Shown here: one piece after another, positions 7,755-15,162 of the stretch
Numbering within the stretch: the first letter of the stretch is position 1
Layout: every line of letters starts with the position of its first letter
Assembly (NCBI RefSeq): GCF_022770135.1
Contig: NZ_JALEIL010000062.1
Span: 1 to 34,541 of the forward strand
From: Anaerococcus sp.
Lineage (GTDB): Bacteria; Bacillota; Clostridia; Tissierellales; Peptoniphilaceae
Length of the DNA stretch: 34,541 nt
Direction: 5' to 3'
The notes under the pieces: model-generated
Seen by the model: only the letters and a program-made list of their open reading frames with translations
Database searches by the model: none
Told to the model about the DNA's origin: nothing
Made by a program: the position numbers and the translations under genes

Positions 7755-8434
7755 TAAAATATGTGTTGTGGGACGTTGATGGAACTTTACTAAACTTTCA
7801 CCTGGCTGAAGAAAATGCCATTAGGGCTTGTTTCGATCAGTACGATTTGGGTGACTTATCAGATGATAGGCTGGCAGTTTATAGAAATATAAACAATAAA
7901 TATTGGAAGGCCCTAGAAAGAGGAGAAATCACTAGAATCGAGGTGCTAGAAGGAAGATTTAAAGAATTTTTTGAAAAATACGGTTACAATACCGAGATTG
8001 TCAGTGACTTTAACATATCCTTTCAGGAAAATTTGGGTAAGACCTATGTTTTCAATGATAAGGCCTATGAAACTGTAAATAAGCTAGGAGAAAAATACAA
8101 GCAATACGCTGCAACTAACGGATCTGCTATAGCCCAAGAGGGAAAGCTAAAAGGAGCAGGACTAGATTCTATCTTTGAGGACGTATTTATATCAGAAAAA
8201 ATAGGATTTGAAAAGCCAAGCAAGGAATTCTTTGACTATATCTTCGATACTGTTGGCTCTAAGGAAAAGTCCGAATATGTGATTATAGGAGATTCCTTGA
8301 CCTCTGATATTAGGGGAGGAAACAATTCTGGTATCAAAACTATTTGGTTTAATCCTGATAGACTAAAGAAGGATAAAGATATTTATTTCGACTACGAAGT
8401 AAATAGCTTAGAAGAAGTGCTCGATATATTGTAG
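7751..8434 (+). CDS. HAD-family nucleotidase, YjjG/YfnB type
   Basis: 227 residues starting at TTG 7751 in the overlap TTGA, with AGGAGAG (7738-7744) upstream. HAD motifs: WDVDGTLLNF (nucleophile D8, acid D10), YAATNGS (motif II), KPSKEFFDYIF (motif III Lys) and IGDSLTSDIRGG (motif IV). The pattern WDVDGTLLNF and the helical cap with YWKALERGEI match the YjjG-like pyrimidine 5'-nucleotidases, which dephosphorylate non-canonical dUMP/dTMP analogues. Directly following maf, it could take that enzyme's monophosphate product on to the nucleoside. Confidence 0.85.
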   Translation: MIKYVLWDVDGTLLNFHLAEENAIRACFDQYDLGDLSDDRLAVYRNINNKYWKALERGEITRIEVLEGRFKEFFEKYGYNTEIVSDFNISFQENLGKTYVFNDKAYETVNKLGEKYKQYAATNGSAIAQEGKLKGAGLDSIFEDVFISEKIGFEKPSKEFFDYIFDTVGSKEKSEYVIIGDSLTSDIRGGNNSGIKTIWFNPDRLKKDKDIYFDYEVNSLEEVLDIL

Positions 8435-8440
8435 GTTACT

Positions 8441-9685
8441 ATGGACGAGAAGATTATAAAAGATAAACTATTGGAAAATTTCCTAAAATATGTATCTATT
8501 CCTAGCCAATCGAATGAAGAAAGTAAAGAAATCCCCTCTAGCGAGGGCCAGCTAGTTCTAGCTAAGAAACTTGCCAAAGAATTAGAAGAGCTTGGAGCAA
8601 AAAACATTAGGATAAATGAATATGGAGTATTGCAAGCGGTAATTGAAGCTAGGGGAGTTGATGAAAGAGATACTCCAAAAATCGGCTGGGTTTGCCATCT
8701 AGATACGGTTGATGTTGGTCTAAGTCCTGATATAAATCCTAGAATTGTAAAATCCTACGATGGGACAGACATTATCCTAGATTCAAGTGAAAATATTTTA
8801 CTTAGCCCAAATGAAGAAAAAAGCCTAGCTAATTACTTGGGAGATGACTTAATAGTCACAGATGGCAAGTCTGTTCTTGGGGCTGATAACAAGGCAGCTG
8901 TAGCCAATGTTATGACAGCTATCTGGTATCTTAGAGAAAACTCATCGATAGATCACGGGAAGATTTATCTAGCCTTTGTGCCTGATGAGGAAATTGGGCT
9001 AAGAGGAGTGCGAAAGATTGACTTCGATAATTTTGATGTTGATTTTGCCTACACTATTGATTGCTGTGAGCTTGGGGAGCTTATTTATGAAACCTTCAAT
9101 GCTGCAAGTGGGAATCTCAAAATAAGGGGTCTTAGTGCCCATCCCATGTCTTCTAAAAATAAACTCGTAAATCCTATAATGATAGCCCATGATTTTATCT
9201 CTATGCTTGATAGAAGCAAGATGCCCGAGCATACAGAAGGTAGGGAAGGATATATTTGGATAACGGATATTAAATCTGATGTAATTAATTGCGAAGTCAA
9301 ATTTAACATTAGAGACCACGATAAGGAAAAATTTCTTGAGAAAAAATCTTACCTAAGGAAAATTACAGATTTACTTAAAGAAAGATACATTAAGGCAAAA
9401 ATTGAGATCGAGATAGAAGATACTTACGCCAATATTATAGATAGTGTCAATGATGATAATTACCTTGCTATTGAAAAATTAAAAAAAGCTTTCACGAAAC
9501 TTGAAATCACTCCTAAGATTATCCCTATGAGGGGAGGGACCGACGGATCTTATCTATCTACGAGGAATATCCTTACCCCAAATTATTTCACTGGAGCTCA
9601 TAACTTTCATTCAAACAAGGAATTTATACCTATGGATTCTTTCTACAAGTCTTTCCTAGTAACTTTAGAACTTATGAGTGTGTAG
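8441..9685 (+). CDS. pepT: Peptidase T (tripeptide aminopeptidase)
   Basis: 414 residues from ATG 8441, 6 bases after the previous stop; the usual family length is about 410. It belongs to the M20B di-zinc family: CHLDTVD (H86, D88), LGADNKAA (bridging D149), PDEEIG (catalytic E183, E184), TIDCCELGE (metal Asp near 207) and HNFHSNKEF (His near the C-terminus). GLSAHPMSSKNKLVNP is the lid/dimerisation signature. PepT removes the N-terminal residue from tripeptides in the cytoplasm, feeding free amino acids to catabolism. Last gene of the operon; no clear terminator follows. Confidence 0.92.
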   Translation: MDEKIIKDKLLENFLKYVSIPSQSNEESKEIPSSEGQLVLAKKLAKELEELGAKNIRINEYGVLQAVIEARGVDERDTPKIGWVCHLDTVDVGLSPDINPRIVKSYDGTDIILDSSENILLSPNEEKSLANYLGDDLIVTDGKSVLGADNKAAVANVMTAIWYLRENSSIDHGKIYLAFVPDEEIGLRGVRKIDFDNFDVDFAYTIDCCELGELIYETFNAASGNLKIRGLSAHPMSSKNKLVNPIMIAHDFISMLDRSKMPEHTEGREGYIWITDIKSDVINCEVKFNIRDHDKEKFLEKKSYLRKITDLLKERYIKAKIEIEIEDTYANIIDSVNDDNYLAIEKLKKAFTKLEITPKIIPMRGGTDGSYLSTRNILTPNYFTGAHNFHSNKEFIPMDSFYKSFLVTLELMSV

Positions 9686-9756
9686 GGCTCTTATAGCTTT
9701 ATTTATAAAAAAAGGTATATTAAATAGGCAATTCATAATATTTATAAGGAGGAAAT

Positions 9757-9792
9757 ATGGATAAAAGTGGGCCCAATCTGAGGCTTAATTAA
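9757..9792 (+). CDS. Putative 11-codon leader peptide upstream of mgtE
   Basis: ATG 9757 follows a strong ribosome site AAGGAGG (9746-9752) with 4-base spacing and encodes MDKSGPNLRLN before TAA 9790-9792. A ribosome site this strong in front of so short an ORF, ending 4 bases before a hairpin that bears on the mgtE ribosome site, suggests a regulatory leader. Its early Asp and its Pro recall leaders in which such residues make translation sensitive to magnesium, but the peptide itself is not a known one. Confidence 0.45.
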   Translation: MDKSGPNLRLN

Positions 9793-9795
9793 ATA

Positions 9796-9847
9796 AGGCT
9801 AGTTGAGGTTTACTTATTCATGCCTCGATTAGCTTGTCTAATGGAGG
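9796..9847 (+). promoter_or_regulatory. Two mutually exclusive hairpins in the mgtE leader
   Basis: Hairpin A: 9796-9808 (AGGCTAGTTGAGG) pairs with 9823-9835 (CCTCGATTAGCTT) over 13 bp with three G-U pairs and a 14-base loop. Hairpin B: 9823-9832 (CCTCGATTAG) pairs with 9838-9847 (CTAATGGAGG), with one G-G mismatch and a 5-base loop; it buries the mgtE ribosome site GGAGG. Both use CCTCGATTAG, so only one can form. GAGGC at 9780-9784, within the leader ORF, could also pair with GCCTC 9822-9826. A ribosome paused at the end of the leader ORF would cover the left arm of A and favour B. Translational control by magnesium is inference; there is no T-tract, so it is not a terminator. Confidence 0.5.
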
Positions 9848-9852
9848 TAAAA

Positions 9853-11178
9853 ATGACAGATAAAAATTATGATGTAGAAAGGCTTAACAGGACCCAAGAG
9901 ATGATCAATAAGATGGATCCTGTTGATATAGCGGACAAACTTGAAATTCTGCCAGAAAAGGACGTAGCGATTTGGATTAAGCTACTTAAAAAAGATCTCT
10001 TGGCAGATGCATTTACTGAACTAAAACCTGAAAACAAGGCGAGAATTGTAAATATTCTATCAGAAGAGAAGATAAAAGATCTGGTAAGAGATTTGGATGA
10101 GGATGAGCTTGTAGATACCCTACAGGAGCTACCTGCAAATATCACGAAGAAACTTATGACTTTCCACATAGATAAGGACAGGAGAAAGGTCGTTAATGAG
10201 CTTTTAGGCTATCCTAAAGAGTCAGTCGGCTCTATCATGACAGTTAACTTCTTGTCAGTGAAGGAAAATATTAGTCCTAAACAGGCTCTCGATAAGATAA
10301 TGGAATCAGATCTTGATGCAGAAAAGCTTGAACAGATATGGCTTACCAATAACTCCTTAGTCTTAATAGGTTTTGTTTATATTGCAGATCTTTTAAGATA
10401 CCAGGATAAGTCCCTAAATGAGCTAGCTAATAGCATAAGTGTAACTGTTAATCCTAACGATGACCAAGAAGTTGTTGCAAAACTTTCCTATAAGTATGAT
10501 TTGGGAGAAGTGCCTGTAGTCGATTCTGAAAACAGACTAATCGGTATAGTTCCAGCAGAAGATGTAATCGATGTAGCACACGAAGAGTTCCAAGAAGATA
10601 TGTCAAACATAACAGGTATTTCTGATAACTCTGATTCTTACCTAGTTGAATCAAGCTTTAAAATTGCAAAAACAAGGACTACTTGGCTTATTATATGTCT
10701 ACTTACAGCAACGATGACTGGATTCATTATCCACAAATACGAGAGTTTACTTGCAAGTGCAGTTGCCCTAACAGCCTATATTCCAATGCTCATGGATTCG
10801 GGTGGAAATGCTGGAAGTCAGGCTTCAACGACAGTAATTACATCCCTTTATAGGGGAGATATTGAGTTTAAAGACTTCTTTAAGGTCATACTCAAGGAAG
10901 CAAGTATAGGTTTAATTACAGGAGTTATTCTGGTAGTAATAAACTTTATAAGATTGATGCTTATGGATCAAGCACAAATTGGTGTCAATCTTACAGTCTC
11001 TATAACCCTTTTGTTAACAATAATATTTTCCAAAGTCATGGGTGGAGTGTTGCCACTTATGGCAGAAAAATTTAATATAGATCCTACAGTAATGGCAGGA
11101 CCGCTCATTACAACAATAGTTGATACACTTGTACTTCTAATATATTTTGAAGTTGCATCAATCTTACTAGGATTATAG
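9853..11178 (+). CDS. mgtE: Magnesium transporter MgtE
   Basis: The start is ATG 9853, 5 bases after GGAGG (9843-9847), giving 441 residues; an earlier in-frame ATG at 9820 lies inside the leader hairpin and has no ribosome site. Domains: MgtE N superhelical domain (about 20-125), paired CBS domains (about 126-255; VGSIMTVNFLSV and LIGIVPAEDVIDVAHEE), then five transmembrane helices (about 275-441). The signature PMLMDSGGNAGSQASTTVI and the pore motif NIDPTVMAGPLITTIVD are intact. It forms a homodimeric Mg2+ channel/transporter gated by Mg2+ bound to the cytosolic N and CBS domains. The structured leader suggests expression is also controlled at translation. Confidence 0.93.
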   Translation: MTDKNYDVERLNRTQEMINKMDPVDIADKLEILPEKDVAIWIKLLKKDLLADAFTELKPENKARIVNILSEEKIKDLVRDLDEDELVDTLQELPANITKKLMTFHIDKDRRKVVNELLGYPKESVGSIMTVNFLSVKENISPKQALDKIMESDLDAEKLEQIWLTNNSLVLIGFVYIADLLRYQDKSLNELANSISVTVNPNDDQEVVAKLSYKYDLGEVPVVDSENRLIGIVPAEDVIDVAHEEFQEDMSNITGISDNSDSYLVESSFKIAKTRTTWLIICLLTATMTGFIIHKYESLLASAVALTAYIPMLMDSGGNAGSQASTTVITSLYRGDIEFKDFFKVILKEASIGLITGVILVVINFIRLMLMDQAQIGVNLTVSITLLLTIIFSKVMGGVLPLMAEKFNIDPTVMAGPLITTIVDTLVLLIYFEVASILLGL

Positions 11179-11183
11179 ATATT

Positions 11184-11212
11184 AAGGCCGCGATTATTTC
11201 GTGGTCTTTTAT
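11184..11212 (+). terminator. Rho-independent terminator after mgtE
   Basis: AAGGCCGCGA (11184-11193) pairs with TCGTGGTCTT (11199-11208), including two G-U pairs, loop TTATT, then a short T-run. The remaining bases to 11430 are AT-rich with no recognisable feature. Confidence 0.75.
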
Positions 11213-11430
11213 AATGTCTATATTTATATAGAATTTACATTAGTCTAAAATAAAAATATTCTAGGATTATAAAATAAACAGTCTGAATAGAGATTTGTAT
11301 ATCAAATCAGGAAACTATTGCCATTGTTAAAAAATAGAGGATTATCGGATTAAGAAAATAATAAAATATACAAAATAAATTATTTTTATTTGATAAGTTG
11401 TAAAATCAATATGATTTATATAATTCTCGG

Positions 11431-11436
11431 TATAAT
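11431..11436 (+). promoter_or_regulatory. -10 box for the hydrolase/mprF-like operon
   Basis: Perfect TATAAT 17 bases before the start codon. Another TATAAT at 11419-11424 has a TTGTAA -35 at 11398 with 15-base spacing, so the exact promoter is uncertain. Confidence 0.4.
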
Positions 11437-11452
11437 ATAGACAGAGGTATTT

Positions 11453-12172
11453 ATGAAAAAGGGAATTATAAAATTAAATGATGGTACAGAAATTTTCTAT
11501 GAAGAAGCAGGATGTGGAGAAAACTTGTTTCTTCTTCATGGAAATGGTGGAGACTCATCATACTTTGAATACAATATTGGAGAACTATCAAGGAAATTTC
11601 ACCTATATCTTATAGACTTTAGAGACCATGGAAAAAGTGACAATGCCAGAGACAAATTGACTTTCGAGCTTATGGCAAGTGACCTCAAGGAGATTTTTGA
11701 AAAACTTTCTATAAAGAGTGCTAATATTTTAGGATTTTCTGATGGAGCAAATCTTGCCCTCTTATTCACAATCAGATATCCTGCTCTAGTAGAGAAATTA
11801 ATTTTAAATGCTCCAAACATAAGATTTAGTGGAACTAGACTTTTAAGCAGAACAATTAGCCTTGGGGAGAATATTTTTTGGAATATCTTGCCCTTTTTTA
11901 AGAGAAATAAGAGGGTTGCTGCCTTACTTTTGAAAGATTTGAGATTAAATAAGACAGACCTAGGAGATGTTAAAAGTGAGGTTTTGATAATAGTTGGATC
12001 TTTCGATCTGATAAGGCTTGATCATGTGAAGAACATTTCTGAATCAATCGATCGTTCAAGGCTTGTCATAGTAAAAAAAGCAGGCCATAAGCTAGCGAGA
12101 TCTCATCCCTATTTATTTAACAAACTTGTAATGGAATTTATGGAGGGAAATAATGAACAAATTAGTAAATAA
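11453..12172 (+). CDS. Alpha/beta-fold hydrolase
   Basis: 239 residues from ATG 11453 after AGAGG (11443-11447). Motifs of the fold: oxyanion loop LFLLHGNGGD (26-34), IDFRDHGKSD, nucleophile elbow GFSDG with Ser96, acid Asp185 in IVGSFD, and His212 in KKAGHKLA. No signal peptide is seen, so it should act in the cytoplasm. The substrate is not predictable from sequence. Its 3' end overlaps the MprF-like gene by 20 bases and that gene's GGAGGG ribosome site lies inside this ORF, so the two are made together. By analogy with hydrolases that remove amino acids from aminoacylated phosphatidylglycerol, it could counteract the MprF-like enzyme; that is inference. Confidence 0.82.
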   Translation: MKKGIIKLNDGTEIFYEEAGCGENLFLLHGNGGDSSYFEYNIGELSRKFHLYLIDFRDHGKSDNARDKLTFELMASDLKEIFEKLSIKSANILGFSDGANLALLFTIRYPALVEKLILNAPNIRFSGTRLLSRTISLGENIFWNILPFFKRNKRVAALLLKDLRLNKTDLGDVKSEVLIIVGSFDLIRLDHVKNISESIDRSRLVIVKKAGHKLARSHPYLFNKLVMEFMEGNNEQISK

Positions 12173-13925
12173 AAAGAAAGCTACTATATTTTTATCCTTA
12201 GTCTTACTTGCTCTTATTGCTTTTATAGTAGGAAAGGCAAGTAAAGATCATTATGTTAATGGCTTCCTTCTTGTTTTTGCTATACTTTCATTTACAGGAA
12301 TAGGCATTCTATCTAAAGACTTTCTTAGGAAAGTTAAAGAAAAGTATGGTGACTTCGCCCTAAGAGTAATTAAAGAGCTTATACAAAAAATAAATAGTAT
12401 ATTTATAATTCTATATGGAACATATATTATACTTTCAGTAATTTCTTTAGAGAATTTCTATAATATAGGCAATGTAAGCAAAGAGTTAACGGCTATAGAA
12501 CTTGTTTTGCTTACTATATACTTGCTTTTAGGATATTTATTCTTAATCGTGGGGAGACTATCTATAGATAAGCAAAAGAAATCAGTAAAACTTCTTATGC
12601 TTACTGGTTTTTGTCATATTTTCTTTCTTCTTGCAATTGGTGAAAATGTGGTGTCAATCCTACCTGTCCTTATCCTAATGGGCCTTGGATTTTATACTAG
12701 AAAGTTTTTGTTTAAGGAGAGATTCATCTATAGTTGGGAAGAGAAGACTGTAGATTGTATACTCTTTCTTGTAGGATTTTTCTTCTATATTTTAAATATA
12801 AATAGGAATAAATACCACAGCTTGCCCCTTAGCCTTATATACATTATTCTTATCCTAGGTATTTTTATCCTACTTACTAAGCTAATATTTTCTTATATGA
12901 AAAAGGGAGGAGAGGGTCTTTACGAGACAAATATAGACGATTTAGACTCATTGATTGATAAATATGGGTCAAGTCAATCCCTAGCTTCTGGACTTTCTTT
13001 CCTAAATGATAAATATATATATTATTATAGGAACGAGGACGGAGAAAAAACTGTAGCCTTTCAATATCAAGTCATTAATAACAAGGCAATAGTCATGGGC
13101 GAGCCTTTTGGAAAAGAAGAGGATATTGCCTTAGCGCTCTTTGCTTTTAATGAAGCATGCCAAAAGTCGGGCCTTAATCCTATATTTTATGAAGTAGGTG
13201 AGAGTTTCACCCTAAGCCTACACGATTATGGATATGATTTTATGAAATTTGGGGAAAATGCCATGGTTAATCTCACAGACTTTTCCCTAAAAGGAAGAAA
13301 GAAATCCACAGAGAGAAATATACTAAATAGATTTGCCAAAGAAGGCTATAAATTTCAGCTTGTATCTTATCCCTATACTGATGAATTCCTAGATAAGTTA
13401 GAAGAAATTTCAAATTCTTGGCTAAAGGATAAAAGAGAGAAGGGCTTTTCCTTAGGATTTTTCGATAGAGCTTATCTAAGAAGAACTGAAATAGCAATTG
13501 TTTTGGATAAAGATGATGAGATAACAGCCTTTACTAATATCATGCCAAACAAGAATCCAGAAGTCCTTACTATAGATTTGATGCGTTACGATCAAGATAA
13601 AAATGTTAATTCTATGATGGATTTTCTATTTCTTAACCTGTTTATCTATGGTCAGGAAAACTCATACAAGTATTTTAATCTCGGGATGGCACCCCTATCA
13701 AACGTTGGTCTTATGAAATCAGCCTATCTTTCAGAAAGACTCGCCTATCTTGTTTATAAACACGGCAGTAGATTTTATTCATTTAAGGGACTTAGAAATT
13801 ATAAGCAGAAATATGCTAGTATATGGCTTCCTAAATATATGGCCTACGCTAAGGGGAATTGGCTTTTATATTCTCTATTAGCTGTAGCTCTAATTGATAA
13901 AAAAAGTACGAAAAATAATAAATAA
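12153..13925 (+). CDS. MprF-like aminoacyl-phosphatidylglycerol synthase (DUF2156), short membrane part
   Basis: 590 residues from ATG 12153, with GGAGGG about 6 bases upstream. The first 250 residues hold about eight hydrophobic helices. The rest is a soluble DUF2156 (GNAT-like) domain: GLSFLNDKYIYYYRNEDGEK, VIMGEPFGKEEDI, GLNPIFYEVGE, RNILNRFAKEGY, NIMPNKNPEVLTIDLMRY, FNLGMAPLSNVG and KQKYASIWLPKYMAY. This is the domain that transfers lysine or alanine from tRNA to phosphatidylglycerol, lowering the negative surface charge and giving resistance to cationic peptides. Full MprF has about 14 helices and about 840 residues; here much of the flippase part is missing. The amino acid used is unknown. 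Confidence 0.8.
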   Translation: MNKLVNKKKATIFLSLVLLALIAFIVGKASKDHYVNGFLLVFAILSFTGIGILSKDFLRKVKEKYGDFALRVIKELIQKINSIFIILYGTYIILSVISLENFYNIGNVSKELTAIELVLLTIYLLLGYLFLIVGRLSIDKQKKSVKLLMLTGFCHIFFLLAIGENVVSILPVLILMGLGFYTRKFLFKERFIYSWEEKTVDCILFLVGFFFYILNINRNKYHSLPLSLIYIILILGIFILLTKLIFSYMKKGGEGLYETNIDDLDSLIDKYGSSQSLASGLSFLNDKYIYYYRNEDGEKTVAFQYQVINNKAIVMGEPFGKEEDIALALFAFNEACQKSGLNPIFYEVGESFTLSLHDYGYDFMKFGENAMVNLTDFSLKGRKKSTERNILNRFAKEGYKFQLVSYPYTDEFLDKLEEISNSWLKDKREKGFSLGFFDRAYLRRTEIAIVLDKDDEITAFTNIMPNKNPEVLTIDLMRYDQDKNVNSMMDFLFLNLFIYGQENSYKYFNLGMAPLSNVGLMKSAYLSERLAYLVYKHGSRFYSFKGLRNYKQKYASIWLPKYMAYAKGNWLLYSLLAVALIDKKSTKNNK

Positions 13926-13949
13926 TCTTTTGATAGTCGGAAATTATAG

Positions 13950-13985
13950 TATAATGATTATATCCTAGTAAAAGAATAGGGTATA
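13950..13985 (+). promoter_or_regulatory. -10 box and inverted repeat upstream of ldh
   Basis: TATAAT (13950-13955) precedes an inverted repeat TATATCCTA (13959-13967) / TAGGGTATA (13977-13985), one mismatch, loop of 9. The repeat would lie at the transcription start and runs up against the ldh ribosome site AAAGGAG (13985-13991). It may be an operator or an mRNA hairpin. A TTGATA at 13930-13935 is too close (14 bases) to be a convincing -35. Confidence 0.4.
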
Positions 13986-13996
13986 AAGGAGTTTTT

Positions 13997-14932
13997 ATGA
14001 AAGATAGTAAGGTAATTTTAATTGGAGATGGAGCAGTTGGCTCCTCCTTTGCTTATGCTTCCACAATACTTGGCATAGGCAGGGAACTCGGAATAATTGA
14101 TATAAATGAAGACAAGGCTTACGGAGATGCTATGGACTTATCAGATGCTTTAAGTTTTTCTAAGCCAAAGTCAATCTATAAGGCAGACTATAAGGATTGC
14201 AAGGATGCCGAAGTTGTCGTAATAACAGCAGGGATACCACAAAAGGATGGGGAGACAAGACTTGATCTAGTAGAGAAAAACCTATCTATTTTCAAAGACA
14301 TGGTAGGAAAAGTTGTAGATTCTGGTTTTGATGGAATATTTCTTGTAGCAAGTAACCCAGTAGATATTCTAACGTATGCTACTTGGAAATTTTCAGGCTT
14401 TCCTGCAAACAAGGTAATAGGGACAGGAACAACCCTCGATTCTTCTAGATTTAAGAAAGAGATTGCTCAACTTATAGGAATAGATCCTAGAAGTGTTGAC
14501 GCCTTTATCCTTGGTGAACACGGAGATAGCGAATTTGCAGTTTGGTCTCACACAAACATCGGTGGCCTACCAATTTATGAATGGGTTAAGGCAAACAGCG
14601 AAGTTGATGAGCTAGCCCTACTTGATACATTTGAGAAGACAAAAAATGCTGCCTATGAGATTATAAAGAAGAAGGGCGCAACATTTTATGGAATAGGCAT
14701 GGCTCTAGCAAGAATTGTTGAATCAATTATTAATGATGAGAACTCAGTATTTTCTACATCTTCATATCTTAATGGAGAATACGGACTAAAGGATATTTAT
14801 ATAGGAGTGCCAACTGTTATAGGTAAAGATGGTGTAAAATGGGTTATAGAAGTACCTTTGACCGATACAGAAAATGAAAGAATGCAAAAATCAGCAGAAA
14901 CCCTTAAAAATATAATAGATAAGTCATTCTAA
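13997..14932 (+). CDS. ldh: L-lactate dehydrogenase
   Basis: 311 residues from ATG 13997. The Rossmann motif GDGAVGSS (10-17) and Asp35 bind NAD. The active-site loop PQKDGETRLDLV holds catalytic Arg88; LDSSRF has Asp148 and Arg151; GEHGDSE holds the catalytic His175. The GETRLDLVEKN and GEHGDSEFAVWS motifs separate it from malate dehydrogenase. It reduces pyruvate to L-lactate and regenerates NAD+, the electron sink of fermentation in the cytoplasm. It is a single-gene transcript, with a -10 box upstream and a terminator after it. Confidence 0.93.
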   Translation: MKDSKVILIGDGAVGSSFAYASTILGIGRELGIIDINEDKAYGDAMDLSDALSFSKPKSIYKADYKDCKDAEVVVITAGIPQKDGETRLDLVEKNLSIFKDMVGKVVDSGFDGIFLVASNPVDILTYATWKFSGFPANKVIGTGTTLDSSRFKKEIAQLIGIDPRSVDAFILGEHGDSEFAVWSHTNIGGLPIYEWVKANSEVDELALLDTFEKTKNAAYEIIKKKGATFYGIGMALARIVESIINDENSVFSTSSYLNGEYGLKDIYIGVPTVIGKDGVKWVIEVPLTDTENERMQKSAETLKNIIDKSF

Positions 14933-14940
14933 ATTGGCTA

Positions 14941-14975
14941 AAAGAAGCGGGTTAAATATCTCGTTTCTTTTTTTG
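14941..14975 (+). terminator. Rho-independent terminator after ldh
   Basis: AAAGAAGCGGG (14941-14951) pairs with CTCGTTTCTTT (14960-14970), including two G-U pairs, with an 8-base loop and a T-run. Confidence 0.8.
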
Positions 14976-15093
14976 CTTATATGAATACGATTTCAATATA
15001 GTAAAACGTTATCAGAGAGAATTTATCACAACTTTGATTTTAATAATAAGTATCATCAGAGATTTCAAGGGGGATTAATTTAGCGAAATAAAG

Positions 15094-15122
15094 TTGACAT
15101 GAAAACGTATATTTGATATTAT
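15094..15122 (+). promoter_or_regulatory. Strong promoter of the DAACS symporter gene
   Basis: -35 TTGACA (15094-15099), 17-base spacer, -10 TATTAT (15117-15122). The spacer holds ATGAAAACGTATATT (15099-15113), which differs at one position from the CcpA cre consensus WTGNAANCGNWNNCW; catabolite repression is possible but unproven. Confidence 0.75.
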
Positions 15123-15127
15123 AAAGA

Positions 15128-15141
15128 TGATCATATGATCA
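15128..15141. promoter_or_regulatory. Perfect 14-bp palindrome at the symporter transcription start
   Basis: TGATCATATGATCA is its own reverse complement and begins 5 bases after the -10 box, where RNA polymerase would start. This position is typical of a repressor operator. The regulator is not encoded nearby. Confidence 0.6.
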
Positions 15142-15162
15142 ATTTTCATTTAGGAGGAAGAA

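Noticed and set aside
9686..9852. M-box (ykoK-type) magnesium riboswitch before mgtE
   Set aside because: The conserved M-box core is absent and the leader is too short; the structures seen are two simple alternating hairpins with a short ORF.
9820..9852. Upstream in-frame ATG 9820 as the mgtE start
   Set aside because: It sits inside the loop of a leader hairpin without a ribosome site, while ATG 9853 has GGAGG at proper distance.
11213..11430. Possible gene or RNA in the mgtE-hydrolase gap
   Set aside because: Only AT-rich sequence with short open frames, no ribosome site and no stable fold could be seen.
13930..13955. TTGATA/TATAAT pair as a full ldh promoter
   Set aside because: Spacing of 14 bases is too short for a normal sigma-A promoter; only the -10 was kept.
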